Shown one piece after another: positions 15,001 through 26,100 of a stretch of 64,000 nt of DNA (the stretch's first letter is position 1; the number at the start of each line of letters is the position of its first letter). A program made the translations under genes and the position numbers. Source of the DNA: Aptenodytes patagonicus (lineage: Eukaryota; Chordata; Aves; Sphenisciformes; Spheniscidae); NCBI RefSeq assembly GCF_965638725.1, contig NC_134970.1, positions 253,001-317,000 of the forward strand, written 5' to 3'. The notes under the pieces are model-generated. The model worked only from the letters and a program-made list of their open reading frames with translations. It was not told where the DNA came from and made no database searches.

Positions 15001-16347
15001 TGTATTTAACAGTGTTACAGCTATGAAATTGTTAAACTACTCATGAAAAATATCAACAATATTAAATGATTTTAAAAGAATGTGCAAGGTAAATGCTTAT
15101 TTTAGTCTTACCTGAATCAGTGATTTCACCACGGTTCGGTGTACTCGTTACAAATGGCAAATTAAAATCATCATCTGGGCATTTATTAAAACCCTGCACA
15201 AATTTAAAAATTATTTTCTTATGGATAGATTTGTAAAGAAGGATTATAAAACCCAGAAAAAAGTACAGCTAATGTGAAAATAGAGTTTTCCGTTAATAAA
15301 TCAACTACCTACAATTTTCAAAGCCCGAGATATTGGTAAAGGCTTTGGAACTCTCCTGCTGGCTTATGTCCCAGTGGCTTTTCAAACTGTTGGTCTTTTG
15401 TAGTTTGCTTTATAGACTACACTGTGGCCAAAGCAGAAGCTTTTGACAAGAACTTATTAGCTATGGCATGCCTGTACACAGCTGCATGGTAAAGGACTCA
15501 TTAACCAAAACGATTTTTTTCAAGTCCAGTATTTGATACTTATTTTTTGCTTTAATCCCAAGAGTACTGCTAAAACACATCTTATTATGTTTTAGCATGA
15601 AAATTTCATTTTACAAGGTGTTTTAAAAGTCACAGAAATTTGTCTTGTAAAAAGTGTAACTCGTCTCCCGTCGGGATATCACATTTGAATCTAAACATAT
15701 TTCATAAGGAGCCTCAACATGAAAAAATATTTTGTCGAATTCACGTAAATCGGAGTGTAGCGACGGAACATTTTCACTGCACACTTGATCTGGTGGGACC
15801 AATAAATCAAAGCCAGTAAGGGTAGCCAAACGGTGTACTTCCCACTTACTATTGTGAATTACGCACATCAAACATGTATTTATCATCGGTGGTGTACAGT
15901 TAAAATACATAGCAGATGCTCGAGAAGATTATTCTATTCGGTTTTGATAGAAAAAAGTAAAAGTCTTTGAAATTAAAACTTAAGATGTTACCCCCCAGCA
16001 CCAGTCTTAACAGTTTGCAGAAAAATGAGTTCAGCGCACCCGCTTTCATGCATACGTATGCATATGCTTTCCAGGACGGAGGTTCAGGATTTTGCTTGGG
16101 GACTACCCGGGAGGACCGCTCCCCCCTGTGTCCCCGTGGAAGGGCCCCTGCGCCCTTCCACCGCTCTCGCCCCGCCGCCCGCTCGTCAGCCGTCGCCTCC
16201 AGAGCAACACAAGGCAAGGCAGGCGGCAGCACCGTTTACCTGACACAGCCCCGTTGCCCGAGCGCTCGTCTGGGGTTTGACTGCAGACACCTGACCACCG
16301 CTCAGGCGCGGTGGCACAAACAATTTAAACGGTTTTTCTTTTTCCAT
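1..16347 (-). CDS. SYCP1: SYCP1, synaptonemal complex protein 1 (5' part, about 563 codons; 3' part outside the window)
   Basis: SYCP1 forms the transverse filaments that join homologous chromosome axes at meiosis; its N terminus meets the central element and its C terminus the lateral elements. Exons in transcript order (plus coordinates): 16240-16347, 15112-15193, 14912-14946 (or from 14900), 13412-13576, 12509-12576, 12246-12319, 10876-10934, 9669-9738, 8962-9035, 7870-7978, 6563-6657, 6242-6426, 5239-5306, 3979-4040, 2732-2836, 1632-1735, 1012-1133, 698-772, and 1-30 (cut by the window edge). The frame stays open across every join. The start MEKEKPFKLFVPPR has a good Kozak context (GCCATGG) and matches the mammalian N terminus; YSKLYKEAEKIK and RHLCNLLKETC are conserved coiled-coil segments. 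Beyond about residue 80 the protein is a heptad-rich coiled coil. The N-terminal head is shorter than in mammals as I recall them, so a small exon between 13.6 and 14.9 kb may be missed. The donor at 13411 is GC, not GT. Confidence 0.95.
2309..2327. repeat. Homopolymer of 19 G
   Basis: Nineteen consecutive G, followed by more G-rich sequence and AG repeats to 2351, in a SYCP1 intron just left of the CR1 remnant. The exact length is prone to sequencing error. Confidence 0.9.
2370..2672 (+). mobile_element. Old CR1-type LINE 3' end
   Basis: The stretch resembles the 3' end of sauropsid CR1 elements (GACAGGGATGTG, then GGGGGATGGACCATAGATAA) and closes with the diagnostic octamer tail TTCTTATG TTCTTATA at 2654-2669. 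It is strongly diverged, lies in a SYCP1 intron, and its left limit is uncertain. No reverse transcriptase coding remains. Confidence 0.6.
10453..10545 (+). mobile_element. CR1 LINE 3'-end fragment
   Basis: CTCTGCTTTTAGCAGGGGAA, then TTCTCCAGAGGATGCTTCCA and ACCTCAGCCATTCTGTGA, follow the avian CR1 3' end order (first a TGACCCTGCTT..GCAGGGG-like block, then a CTCCAGAGGTCCCTTCCAAC-like block, then CATTCTGTGA). About 90 bp inside a SYCP1 intron; it supports a bird or other sauropsid source. Confidence 0.75.
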
Positions 16348-16570
16348 GGCCTCGGAGAAAAAGGCGTGTTTCACAGCCAACACCTCACGACGGGCACACT
16401 AACGCCCCGAACTCGCCGGCTGCTGAGGGAGGACAAAAAAGCGGGAAGCGAAAGCGCGCGATCCAGGCGGGAGGGGAGGCGGCGGGCGCGGCGCGCGCCG
16501 GGGCGGAGTACGATACTCAGGAGAGCGCAGTTCTGTTATAGCGCCGCATCGCCGCAGGGGTCGGCGTCGC
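16348..16570 (-). promoter_or_regulatory. SYCP1: SYCP1 promoter and 5'UTR, also the space after the NR1H5 stop
   Basis: GC- and CpG-rich, TATA-less stretch between the NR1H5 stop codon and the SYCP1 ATG. GCGGGAAG at 16441-16448 is an E2F-type site, plausible for a germline gene because E2F6/PRC1.6 silences many meiotic promoters in somatic cells (inference). Neither AATAAA nor ATTAAA occurs on the minus strand here, so the NR1H5 3'UTR probably runs through this promoter. Confidence 0.7.
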
Positions 16571-19500
16571 CTAGTGCAGATCCCAGATCTCGCAGAGCAG
16601 GGAGGTCAGCCTGGGGTCCTTTGTTCTCCATGTCACCAGCACCTCCGCATGGGTGTGGTGGAGCGTGCGCAGTTCCGTGAGGCGCCCGATAAGGCGGGCG
16701 AAATGCTGGGGGTCCTCGGGGTGATGGATCTTCGAGTACTTGTAGAGGATGCCTAGGAGCGGCTCCTGCAGCTCTTCCACGTGCCGCTTGTTCCTCAGGA
16801 GCGGGCGGTCTGGGGGAGCGCGGCGGGAGAGCGCGGTTAGCGGGCGGGGGCGCTGCGGGAGCACGCGGGGCCGCTGGGCGGGCGGGGGCGCTGCGGGAGC
16901 ACGCGGGGCCGCGGGAGCACGCGCGGCCGTTGGGCGGGCGGGGGCGCGGAGGGGCGGCGGGCGGGAGCGCGGTGCGCTGCAGCACCTGAGGGCTCGGTGG
17001 GTGGAGGTGGGCAGCGCCTGGGGCAAGTGAAAGCTCGTTGTAACACGCCTAACAGCTAGTCGCCTCCCAGTTTACCTGAAAAAAACACAGTTGTTGCTAC
17101 AAGCAGGGCATATTCGGTCTCAGTCACTTTCAGTTCCCCCATGCTTCTGTAGAAGTAAAACAGTGCGGTAATAAACTCCTCGGTTATACCTTAAAAATGA
17201 AATAAAATAATCAGAATGTTATTTCAATGCAGAAACAGGCACTGCTATTACAAATCATCTGTGTCCTAATCTTTTAAGGCTCCAGGCTGTTCCATTACAT
17301 GAAAAAGTTAGCAAACTTTGTGAAAACAATGTTAATTTCTAAAGTAGTAACAAAAGTTGTATTGTAGTTGTACTGTGGAGTTTTTGATACACATAGCTCA
17401 AAGGCTTTATCCTAGGCTATAAGCAAACATGAACACCACCTCTTCTTTCCATGAGGATGCAATGCCTGTGCATGTAACAAAGCAGCTCGAGGGAGGAGAG
17501 AGGGAGAATGACCAGTGGCCACACCAACAGTGTTGCTCAGTGTGATTAAGAACAGGGCCAGCAAAGCAGAAGATTCCCAAGTATTTTGATTCTGAGACCT
17601 CCATTACCTGTGGTCGTAGTGGAAGTTGGACTCTCTTCATTGTGAGACATTTCCATGGAATAAATGTTGTTTTTATCAAGGTTTTGAACGTGACAGCATG
17701 CCCCATGATCAGAAAGTCTTATGTGACCTGGAACAAGAGAGATGACAGTTCACGGCCAAGCTTAATGTGACTTTAAATATTTGTCTGCATCTGCTTTGTA
17801 GATGAATACCTGAAAATGTGTGAATTTTTCCCAGACCCATGCAGGCAGAAAAAATTGTTCTTTTTTGCATCCAGCACCAAGTTCATATGTTGCATTACTG
17901 TTGGTCAAGGTCTCTTGTGTTAAACTTGACACAATATATTATATAGCTAATATTATCCATCCACCCCACAATTTGTGCACACACTCAGAAATGTTGCTCT
18001 TTGTTTGGAACCAATGGGAGGAAAACAGAGATCCAATCAATTTTTTTTTTTTTTTTTTTTTAATGCTCTTTGAAAAAAAAGGCTGGAAAAGGTATGTGGG
18101 CATTACCAGTACTATTCTAATTACCACTATGCTTGAATAGGAAGTTATTTAAGTGAATTAAAATGAATGAAAGTTGTTTCAAAATGGTAGAACTTCCTAC
18201 TGGTGTTAATAGAAAGCTTGTTAGTCAAACTTACTTTCACTTGTTGATGGTTGGCATTCACTAATTCTTTGGTTATATATTTGGGCTGAACGCAAAAACA
18301 TTGCCTCAACTGTTGACCCTTTTAGCAGTGCAATCTGATCTTCACTAGCTAAACTTTCAAATCCTGCAGAGAAAGATACATGTTAAGAATCAAGGAAGGC
18401 TGTGGCTGCCTTTAAGCCCCTAACATGAATTGATAAAATGATTTTTTTTTTTTAATAAATGCCTTTACTGGAAAGGAGGAGCCATAGTTAAAAGATGCAT
18501 ATACCAAAGACTATTGGGGTCTTTCTTGCTAGTTTGCAAGTTGGGGGAGGGGGGGAAGTGCAGTTGTCGGTGTCCAGTGTTAGAAAAGATTCACAGGAAG
18601 ATACAAGTAAAAATGTTGGGACTAAGCAAGACTTTATTAAAAATTTCTTCTTAGTATCTGATTTATATCACATGGCCTAATACCTTATAAATTTGCTTCA
18701 CTGCTTAGTGACTGTGGATATTCTCCTGACTCATTGATATCTGATCTTTTTAAAAATTTTGTTCATCTTTTGACAAACTCATTATCTGCACTTGTAATTC
18801 AAGAGCAAAGGAACTTTATTGATTCTTTTCTTAGTCCTGATCAAAGCAGGATATGTAACATAAGAAAACAAACAGCTCATCCATTCTTTCAGATCTGTTC
18901 AACAGTAGTGCTAAATTACATCAAATACCTGCTTTAGACATGTTGATTGACTTGTCAATAAGTTTTACAACTTAAAGAGTAATGAAAAAATTATCACTCT
19001 CCCTGTCAAATGTTATTTTGTCAACTTTACATTGAAATGTAGTGTGTTTAATTGCATGTTTCCTTGTTCTTTATTAAAAGAAAATACGAATAGGAGCACC
19101 TGGTTAGACCCTTCTGTGCTGCCTTTTCCTTTGAAGGAACATCTGTTTTTTTCTTTGAGGACTATAATAAATTGCAAACTGAACTGGATTTCAGAGAATG
19201 TGTTAAAATAGTAATTCACTCAAGATGGTATTTTAAAGTCCATGTACTTTCAGAAAATGTCTCTACTCCATGTCAGAAACGGAAAAGAAATCTAATCATA
19301 GCAAGCTTCTGAAGTGAATGCTTCTAACTTGTCCTCATGACAAGTAAATGCTAACCCTGATTGTTAGAGTTGGAAGATAAAACAGTCGGTTGAATGAGAG
19401 TTTTCTTAAAGCCTGTATTTCTCTCGGATTCATGCCATCAGTATGGTTTCTGCCTCTTAAAAAAAAAAAAAAAAAAAAAGTCACACTATTCTGTAATGTT

Positions 19501-22500
19501 TCCCAAAGGAAGAAGCTTACCTGGGAGTCTTTTTGTGAAATCCACTAACACTTGTACATGGACAACTGCTGTCTCAGAGAGACGGAGAAAACTTTCCTCA
19601 GGACTTGCAGTTTCTTGTAGCTGCATGAAAGAGTGTTTAGACATCTGATGTAACCAAGATACAGTGCTTAGGATAATAATAACTTAGCAATGCAGGGTGA
19701 TTGTTCTGTATACGTACAAACTTCTTTGCTTCCTCAAGAGGAATTGTGTATTTTTGGTGTGCTGTTACAATGTGGTCAAGAAGCTGATGTTCCCCTGGTG
19801 TAAGTTCCATCTTCTCTGGGATCTGTTAAAAAAATAAACGAATCAAGTGACAATGACTTAGGGCAAAAATAAATGATGATAAGAGCTATTTTAAATAGAA
19901 AAATATCCCACTTTTCCAGATCTTGTTGTAGATGATACGTGCTTACTATTCAGTCCCTCATCTTCCAGTTTTATGTTGCAAAGAAAACTGCTCTTTTGTT
20001 TGAAATTCTTCCTGAGTCGCTTTGACTTGCACTGTACTTCAGTCAGCAAACCTGCAAGGCATGGAAGTGTGTATCAATGCATATATTTTCAAATAATTAC
20101 AATTTGAAATAATCACTTTTATAGATAACACAAGTCTTCCATCACAGGAGCCATCACCTATAAGGAACTACACTTCCTAAAGAATATGGCATTGCGTTAT
20201 TCATTAGGTGAGTTAGTGTTCAGTATCCACCAAAGGCCTGAGTGTTTGCAGTCGTCTTACGTTATCTTGCTTGTGGCTCTGTGACATACAAGCGTGAGAA
20301 TTTTTCACGAAAAACTGTTGTGCAATTTTTTAATTTTTTTTTTTTCCAAACACAAAAGCACATCTTTGTATGCTTACTGCTGTCCTGTCAAGGCTCAGGA
20401 TATTTAGCTGTCTCTTGTTAGTACTTTCTTTTTTTTCTTGTAATGTCTTTGAACAGCAGTCCTCTTAACTTCAGGAGATACTTCCCCAGCATTGGTGGTT
20501 TCTGCAGATGAAGATGCTACAGGTGCTACAGGCTCCAAAGTTAAATTTTCCTACAGCTAAATGAAGTTTAGACAAATACCATTTATCTCTCATGAGGAGA
20601 AGGGATTGACTTTGGAAAAAGTTTTATCCCAGTTGATTAGTAAAGTAGCCAGCATGGAAGGAGCACTTACATTCTGCTAGCATTCCCACAGCTTTACACT
20701 TCTTCAAGCGACATTCCTGACATTTCCTTCGCATATACATGTCCATTTCACAATGACCACCATTCTTGCATCGATATACTGCATTTTTGGTTATGCTGCG
20801 TCGAAAGAAGCCTACAGACAAGGATCAGGTTATGACTGAAGGAATCTAAGGAGCTTTATCTCATAATGATTTAAAGAATTAAAGTGTCTTTGGGTTTGTT
20901 TTGGGTTTTTTTACAATGGAAACACTACCTTGATTTCAAATTTGCATTTTAACAATATAGTTATGTCTTGTTCTTTCTGACTAATATTAATTGCTGTTTT
21001 CCCTACCTGATCAAGACAGCTCCCATATAACAAGTTAAAATATAAGTAGCAAGTAATTATTACTTGTTTTTATTTAATTCTAATAATAAGTAAAATTAAT
21101 AACACTGAAGTAAATCTATAATAAATGGTCATGAGAAGATCAGCACCTGCTTAAACAGACACTATTCTAGTGAATAATCAATGCAAAAATCAGTTGCATG
21201 AAATGCTCATATTAAATACACGCTGTAAAAGCATTTCTTCAAAAAGTGTTATAAAAATGTGAATCTGTAGCAAGTGTGTTAGATAAAGGGTTCCTTAGGT
21301 AAATTACGATCCTCTGTGGAAACGTCAACTTAAAAAATAATTAAATCTGCTTAAATCACAGATGTGGAACATTATGTTGAGCACTGTGGGGCCACTGTCC
21401 GGGGTAAGACACAGATCAGCCTGTTCTCCTCTTACCTTTACAGCCTTCGCAGGTAAGTGCATTGTAGTGATAGCCTGAGGCCTTGTCACCACACACAACA
21501 CACAGCTCCTCCTGTCCTTTCAGTCTCAAAGAAGAGTGGTTTAATCTTGGCCGTTTTAGTCCTTGGTATCCACCATCATCAATGTGGGGAGCCATGAAAG
21601 GGGGTTTGCTCAATTCACAGCTGCCGATGATACACTGCCCGTCGCTGTACTGGGACTCCAGGCCATATGTGCTGTATTGGGACTGAGAAGGTTGTGACTG
21701 TAATACTGGGGGAGGAATTTGAACTGTTGAGTATTGGCAGTAAGGCGCAGTCTGAAAATCGGTGTCTTGCAGCTGATAGTTGATGTGCTCCGGTAAAACA
21801 TCTAGATACAGAAGAAATTGAAAATGAAATAAAAACCTGAAGAATATCTCGACATCAGCTACTTTAAAGTTTTAAAATGTTTTATAGATTAAATATGTAA
21901 TCATAAATATTAGAGGAACACATTTTCAGAAGGGCAGTCTGACACATTATTTTTAAATGTACTACCTGTAATGTTTTTAAGTAAAATCTTAGATGTAGTG
22001 AAAATGGCTTGGTGACAGTTTAGGCAATGTCATGTGGGTGCTGCTGGATTCTTGTCAGTATGTAATTGAATATCACTTGCCAACTGGTGGTATAGTTACC
22101 TTTTAATTTTACACTTAAAGGTTGTTTTTATTAGTTGCCCACATTACAGAAGAGTATTTTCCCGTAAGTAAGTGAATTTATTAATGAGTGGAATGTTTGT
22201 ATTGATACATATTTCAGGCATAATTTTGAAAATGTCGCACAAGAGTCTGAGAAACATGGTCCAGAAATTACAGAGTGGTAAAAATTACTGTGATAGGAGT
22301 CTTAAAGTTTAAATTCAGTAAATTAAAAAGCAGAGGCTTGTTTTATTTAGTATTTTTCCACATATAATCCTTTACAGTTAAGAAATTTCACTTTAGCAAA
22401 ATGTATGTACAGAATTATGAAGAGACCTTCTTCCTGCCTTTCTGTCTGTAGGGTTTTAATTTTATCCAACCCCCCCTTAAATGTACACAGCTGTATTGAA

Positions 22501-23089
22501 GAAAGCTTGTGCAACATGCATCATGTTTCATTCTTCCTTTTGGGTTGTTCAAATCTCTGTAAAAACAAATTGGAAAGCTTTTTTTTTAAGCAGTTTGGAG
22601 TTTTTTTTAATTGGGCTGTGGGTCCTGCTTTTACTCATCCAGAATCAAATTAGTTATTGCAATTATAGTTCTGTAAGACATAGAATAACTATTATCTATT
22701 CATAATGTATCTGGAATACTGTAATAAAACCTGTATCTTCTTCATGCAAGTTAAAGCGAGACAGCATCAGTAATGTTTATATGAAATGATCAGTCAGCAT
22801 AATCACATTGTGTACAAAAATCTGTATGAGCACATGCTAGTATATTTCAATACACTTTCAGTATGGGCTTGATAGTCAAATGTGTAGCTTCTAAGAGCTT
22901 GTAAAGATAAACGAAAATGAAGAAAATTACGGGAATCTCCACAGATGTTCATTTTACTATACTGCTTTTTCATAATATAACAATTTTGCTTTACTCACCA
23001 TAATACTGTATGGGCTCAGGAAGACAATACCCATCAGGTACAGTGACAAATGTATTTGCCATATTCTGCTCCCAACTGCACTGTTTCAT
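16571..23089 (-). CDS. NR1H5: NR1H5, farnesoid X receptor beta (complete, 514 aa)
   Basis: Nuclear receptor of the FXR subfamily, expected to act in the nucleus as an RXR heterodimer; mouse FXR-beta senses lanosterol, and the human gene is a pseudogene. Coding exons: 22999-23089, 21436-21801, 20671-20811, 19912-20051, 19718-19822, 19521-19620, 18235-18363, 17608-17727, 17076-17189, 16571-16809; together 1545 nt with an open frame. The DNA-binding domain (about residues 128-195) keeps all zinc-binding cysteines ([18 protein letters not shown], then CEGCKGFFRRS across an intron). The ligand-binding domain carries [49 protein letters not shown] and a C-terminal AF-2 core LLCEIW. An in-frame TGA directly before the first ATG fixes the start. 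Odd points: an insertion of about 33 residues relative to FXR-alpha, mostly encoded by exon 17608-17727, and a very GC-rich last exon. Confidence 0.96.
16841..16955. repeat. GC-rich tandem repeat, 38-bp unit, in the last NR1H5 intron
   Basis: The core CGGGCGGGGG followed by CGCTGCGGGAGCACGCGGGG starts at 16841 and again at 16879 (38 bp apart, about 34 identical bases). A third partial copy starts at 16935 after an extra 18-bp piece. The G runs could fold into quadruplexes. Confidence 0.85.
18041..18061. repeat. Poly-T tract (21 T) in an NR1H5 intron
   Basis: Simple homopolymer run in the intron between NR1H5 exons 18235-18363 and 17608-17727. No neighbouring sequence looks like a retrogene tail. 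Confidence 0.9.
19459..19479. repeat. Poly-A tract (21 A) next to an NR1H5 exon
   Basis: Homopolymer run 41 bp from exon 19521-19620. On the minus strand it is a T run just downstream of that exon's donor. Confidence 0.9.
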
Positions 23090-23125
23090 TCACTTTGCTA
23101 TGTGATAGTCTTTTAAGAAGGCAAC
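23090..23125 (-). other. NR1H5: NR1H5 5'UTR part of the first coding exon
   Basis: On the minus strand a strong pyrimidine tract and TTTCTCTAG precede GTTGCCTTC, so this exon starts with a splice acceptor at 23126-23127 rather than with a transcription start. At least one non-coding exon must therefore lie upstream, at higher coordinates. Confidence 0.8.
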
Positions 23126-26100
23126 CTAGAGAAATGGAAAAGTAAGAGAAACATCATGTGAGAAAGAATTGCTAGGTAGGTTTAGCTACAGACTAAAACC
23201 AAAAAACTCCAGAATATGAAACAGTTTGCAGATCATAAGAAAATCAGAGGTATGTGCAAAGTCACATAATACTTTCAATGAGGTTGCAAAACATTTGATT
23301 GTCCTAATAGTATGGATTCAGGATAGAGTCTGTTCCTAAATTTCCAAGTTATATTTAGAACTGTTTTGCTCCTAATTTTACACGAAACCATGTGGAGGAA
23401 TCAGACTAACCATTGGTAAATTCTCTAGTTCAGGAAGAGATTAAAAGGAGCTTCACTGGGTAGAAAAAACTTGCTTTCAGAATGAGTCAGGGCATTTGCA
23501 CTAATGTGGATGTGATGGATGTTCTGTTTCTGCACAAAGATGGGCTTTTAGTGAAGTTGCTTCATTCACTTTTTATGCAAATTTGAAGCAAGTAAATGTA
23601 GGAAGATAGCCTGGAAAGGTCAGCATAGAATATTTCTTCTTCCCCATGTAAATACTCTTTTATGCAGTAAAAGTCAGCTTTGCCCCACTTAAGCACGGCC
23701 TAATTTACATTAGGTTCCAAATTTAAGAGCCTGTATTCCTTTAAGAGTACAAAGCATCCTGTGAAGACCAAAAAAATCAATCTCATATAGGATGTATTGC
23801 CCCCTAGAGAGCTTTTCTCTGTCCCTTGATTATTGAAGGAGCCTGGGCTCCTGGTTGGATGCTTTGACATTTACCATAAAGTGTACTGAGAGCTTATAGT
23901 GACACAGTTGATGCAGAATAGCTATTGTGCTTTGAGATCAAAACTTATCTTATTTTTCAGTAATTTCACTTTTCAGAGAGGTTCTGAAAAAGTGTGTTCT
24001 AAAAAGTCTTCAAAAAGTTTTGGAGAAAAAAGAATGTCTATATGGACACTAGCATCAGCTGGGTTTGAGTTTACATATGTGTATAGACAATCTCTGGTAT
24101 TGTTTAGCAATTGAATGGTAATGGGGTAGCCAGCTGTTAGAGAAGTAAGTAGGAAATATTTTACTTGCTCCCTTGTCCCTCTGCATGTGTGGAATGTATG
24201 AGAGTGTCACTGGTTAAAAGTATGTTTTATCTGATGCCCATTGAATAAGAACTGCCAGTGAACTATTCATAGGCTTTCCCTGAGCAGATGGGAAAGACAG
24301 AAAAGATGAAAAAGGCAAGTAAGTATTTGGAAAGTATAGAAAATCAAACTCCTATGTGTGCAACAGGATTCCCTGTATATGTCTCTTGTAGAATTTACAG
24401 CAAATTGGGTTTAAAGATCTTCCTTGAAAGACTCGCATGTTGGGTTTTGTGCAATACCTGTGCCTAGCTACAGCTGAGAAAATGAATATATCATTTCAGG
24501 GAATCTGAATTGAAGTCATGTCTTGAAAGACACACATCCCTTCCCCCAAAACTGGACGTATCTTTGGAACGGAACACTTTCTCTTTGTGTTGTCAGCAGA
24601 AGGTGAAAAGATGCAGTGAGGCTGGAATGCTGATTTTTTTGTTATCTCTGCTAGTAAATATTTGTTTGAAAGAGAAATGACTCACTGAATCATGAGGTCC
24701 TTATCAGTTAGATCAATTTGGCCTGGGCAAAGTCTACATTTTTCCCAAAAAATGTGTATTTGCTGAAGAAATGTGTTTCTGGATTCCAGTAGTTTCTTTA
24801 AATAAAAATAATAAAAGAATAGAAGCTAAAATAAAATTACACTGATCCAGTCTGATAAAAATATTGTATAGGGAGTATGAAGTACATATTACCAAATGCA
24901 AGGTGGTCGGTCAATTAAACATTCTAAATCTTGGAAGGAGACTTTCATTAGGCAAAGTTTCCTCAATTTAGGTATTGTATGAGAATGGATTTGAGGATTT
25001 AGCCCTTCTTACTGATTTTTATGGCTAATAAAAGTTACCAGTTGCAACCACAGAATTCTCAGCCTAGAATGAGACTTTGTAAATTGAAACTCTTAAATTA
25101 AGAGAATGTTATAACAGTATTAATAGTAAATCCAGTGCTTATTTGAGGAATGCTATACTGCCTTGAAATGAGACTTAATAGTCATGCCTGTGCATGAATG
25201 TTAACTGTTTCATTTTCTGACACTTGAGAATTTAATGTTAACAAGCTTGTTTTTCGAATATAAAATAGCATTGGGCTTTTTAAAACAAAAAATATAAAGA
25301 ACAGGATAAGATATGTAAGGAAGGAACTTAATTTTCTAGGACAGGAAAGTTTTGATTGTTTATAAGATTGACTGTCATAGTCATGTGTTACAACCTTTGC
25401 CTCACCCTTTATATATGAGTCAGTCAGCAGTAGGGAAGCCTCCTCCCAACTTTAGGAGTCGCTGAAATTTCATGATGCATTATGTGCTGGTCTCTCAAAA
25501 GTTCAGTAGCCATCCCTAATCTCTCACACCTCACTGGGAGTGAACCATGACCTAAAGGACGCTTCTTCAGCCCACACATACATTCATTAACCCTTTGCCA
25601 TGCAGGCAAGTACCTTCTGCATGCACATAAAGCTTAGCTACACACTGTGAAGCTGTGGAATCCTTGACAGAATGTAGCATGCATGCCCAATTGTAATTTT
25701 CAAAACAATAACTTGGACAAAGTTGAAATAAGATTGGAGTAAGAGCTTTGGGCGTTTGGGGCAGTTTTAGTCATGCCATTCCCAAACCAAAATATTTTGT
25801 GCCCATTTTTCTCTTTTCTCTGTACTCAAAATATAGCCATGTGTGCTTTAAAAAGGAAGCAAAAAAAAGAAATATATTCCCAGAGATGATGCATAACGGT
25901 CTTTAGCCTAAAAAGTGGAAATAACTGAAAACAAAAGAAGATGAATTTTTCAATAACTTGTTTCATAGAATCACAAGCGGTAACACAGTTAGGATGAAAG
26001 TCTTTAGTCCTTAGTCAGACATACTGACCTGAAAGAAAATGTCGTCTGCATAAATGCACATGCTGTTCCCTGCTTTTCCTTCTTCTCAGTTACTTCTGAG

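Larger units (their letters stand above)
16100..17040. promoter_or_regulatory. CpG island over the SYCP1 start and NR1H5 last exon
   Basis: Dense CpG and high GC stand out sharply from the AT-rich flanks. It covers SYCP1 exon 1, the SYCP1 promoter, the last coding exon of NR1H5 and most of the preceding NR1H5 intron. Confidence 0.85.

Noticed and set aside
15967-17046. Plus-strand ORF of 237 codons and low-complexity minus ORFs over the SYCP1/NR1H5 junction
   Set aside because: Shadows of the SYCP1 exon 1 and NR1H5 last-exon region in the CpG island; low-complexity composition.
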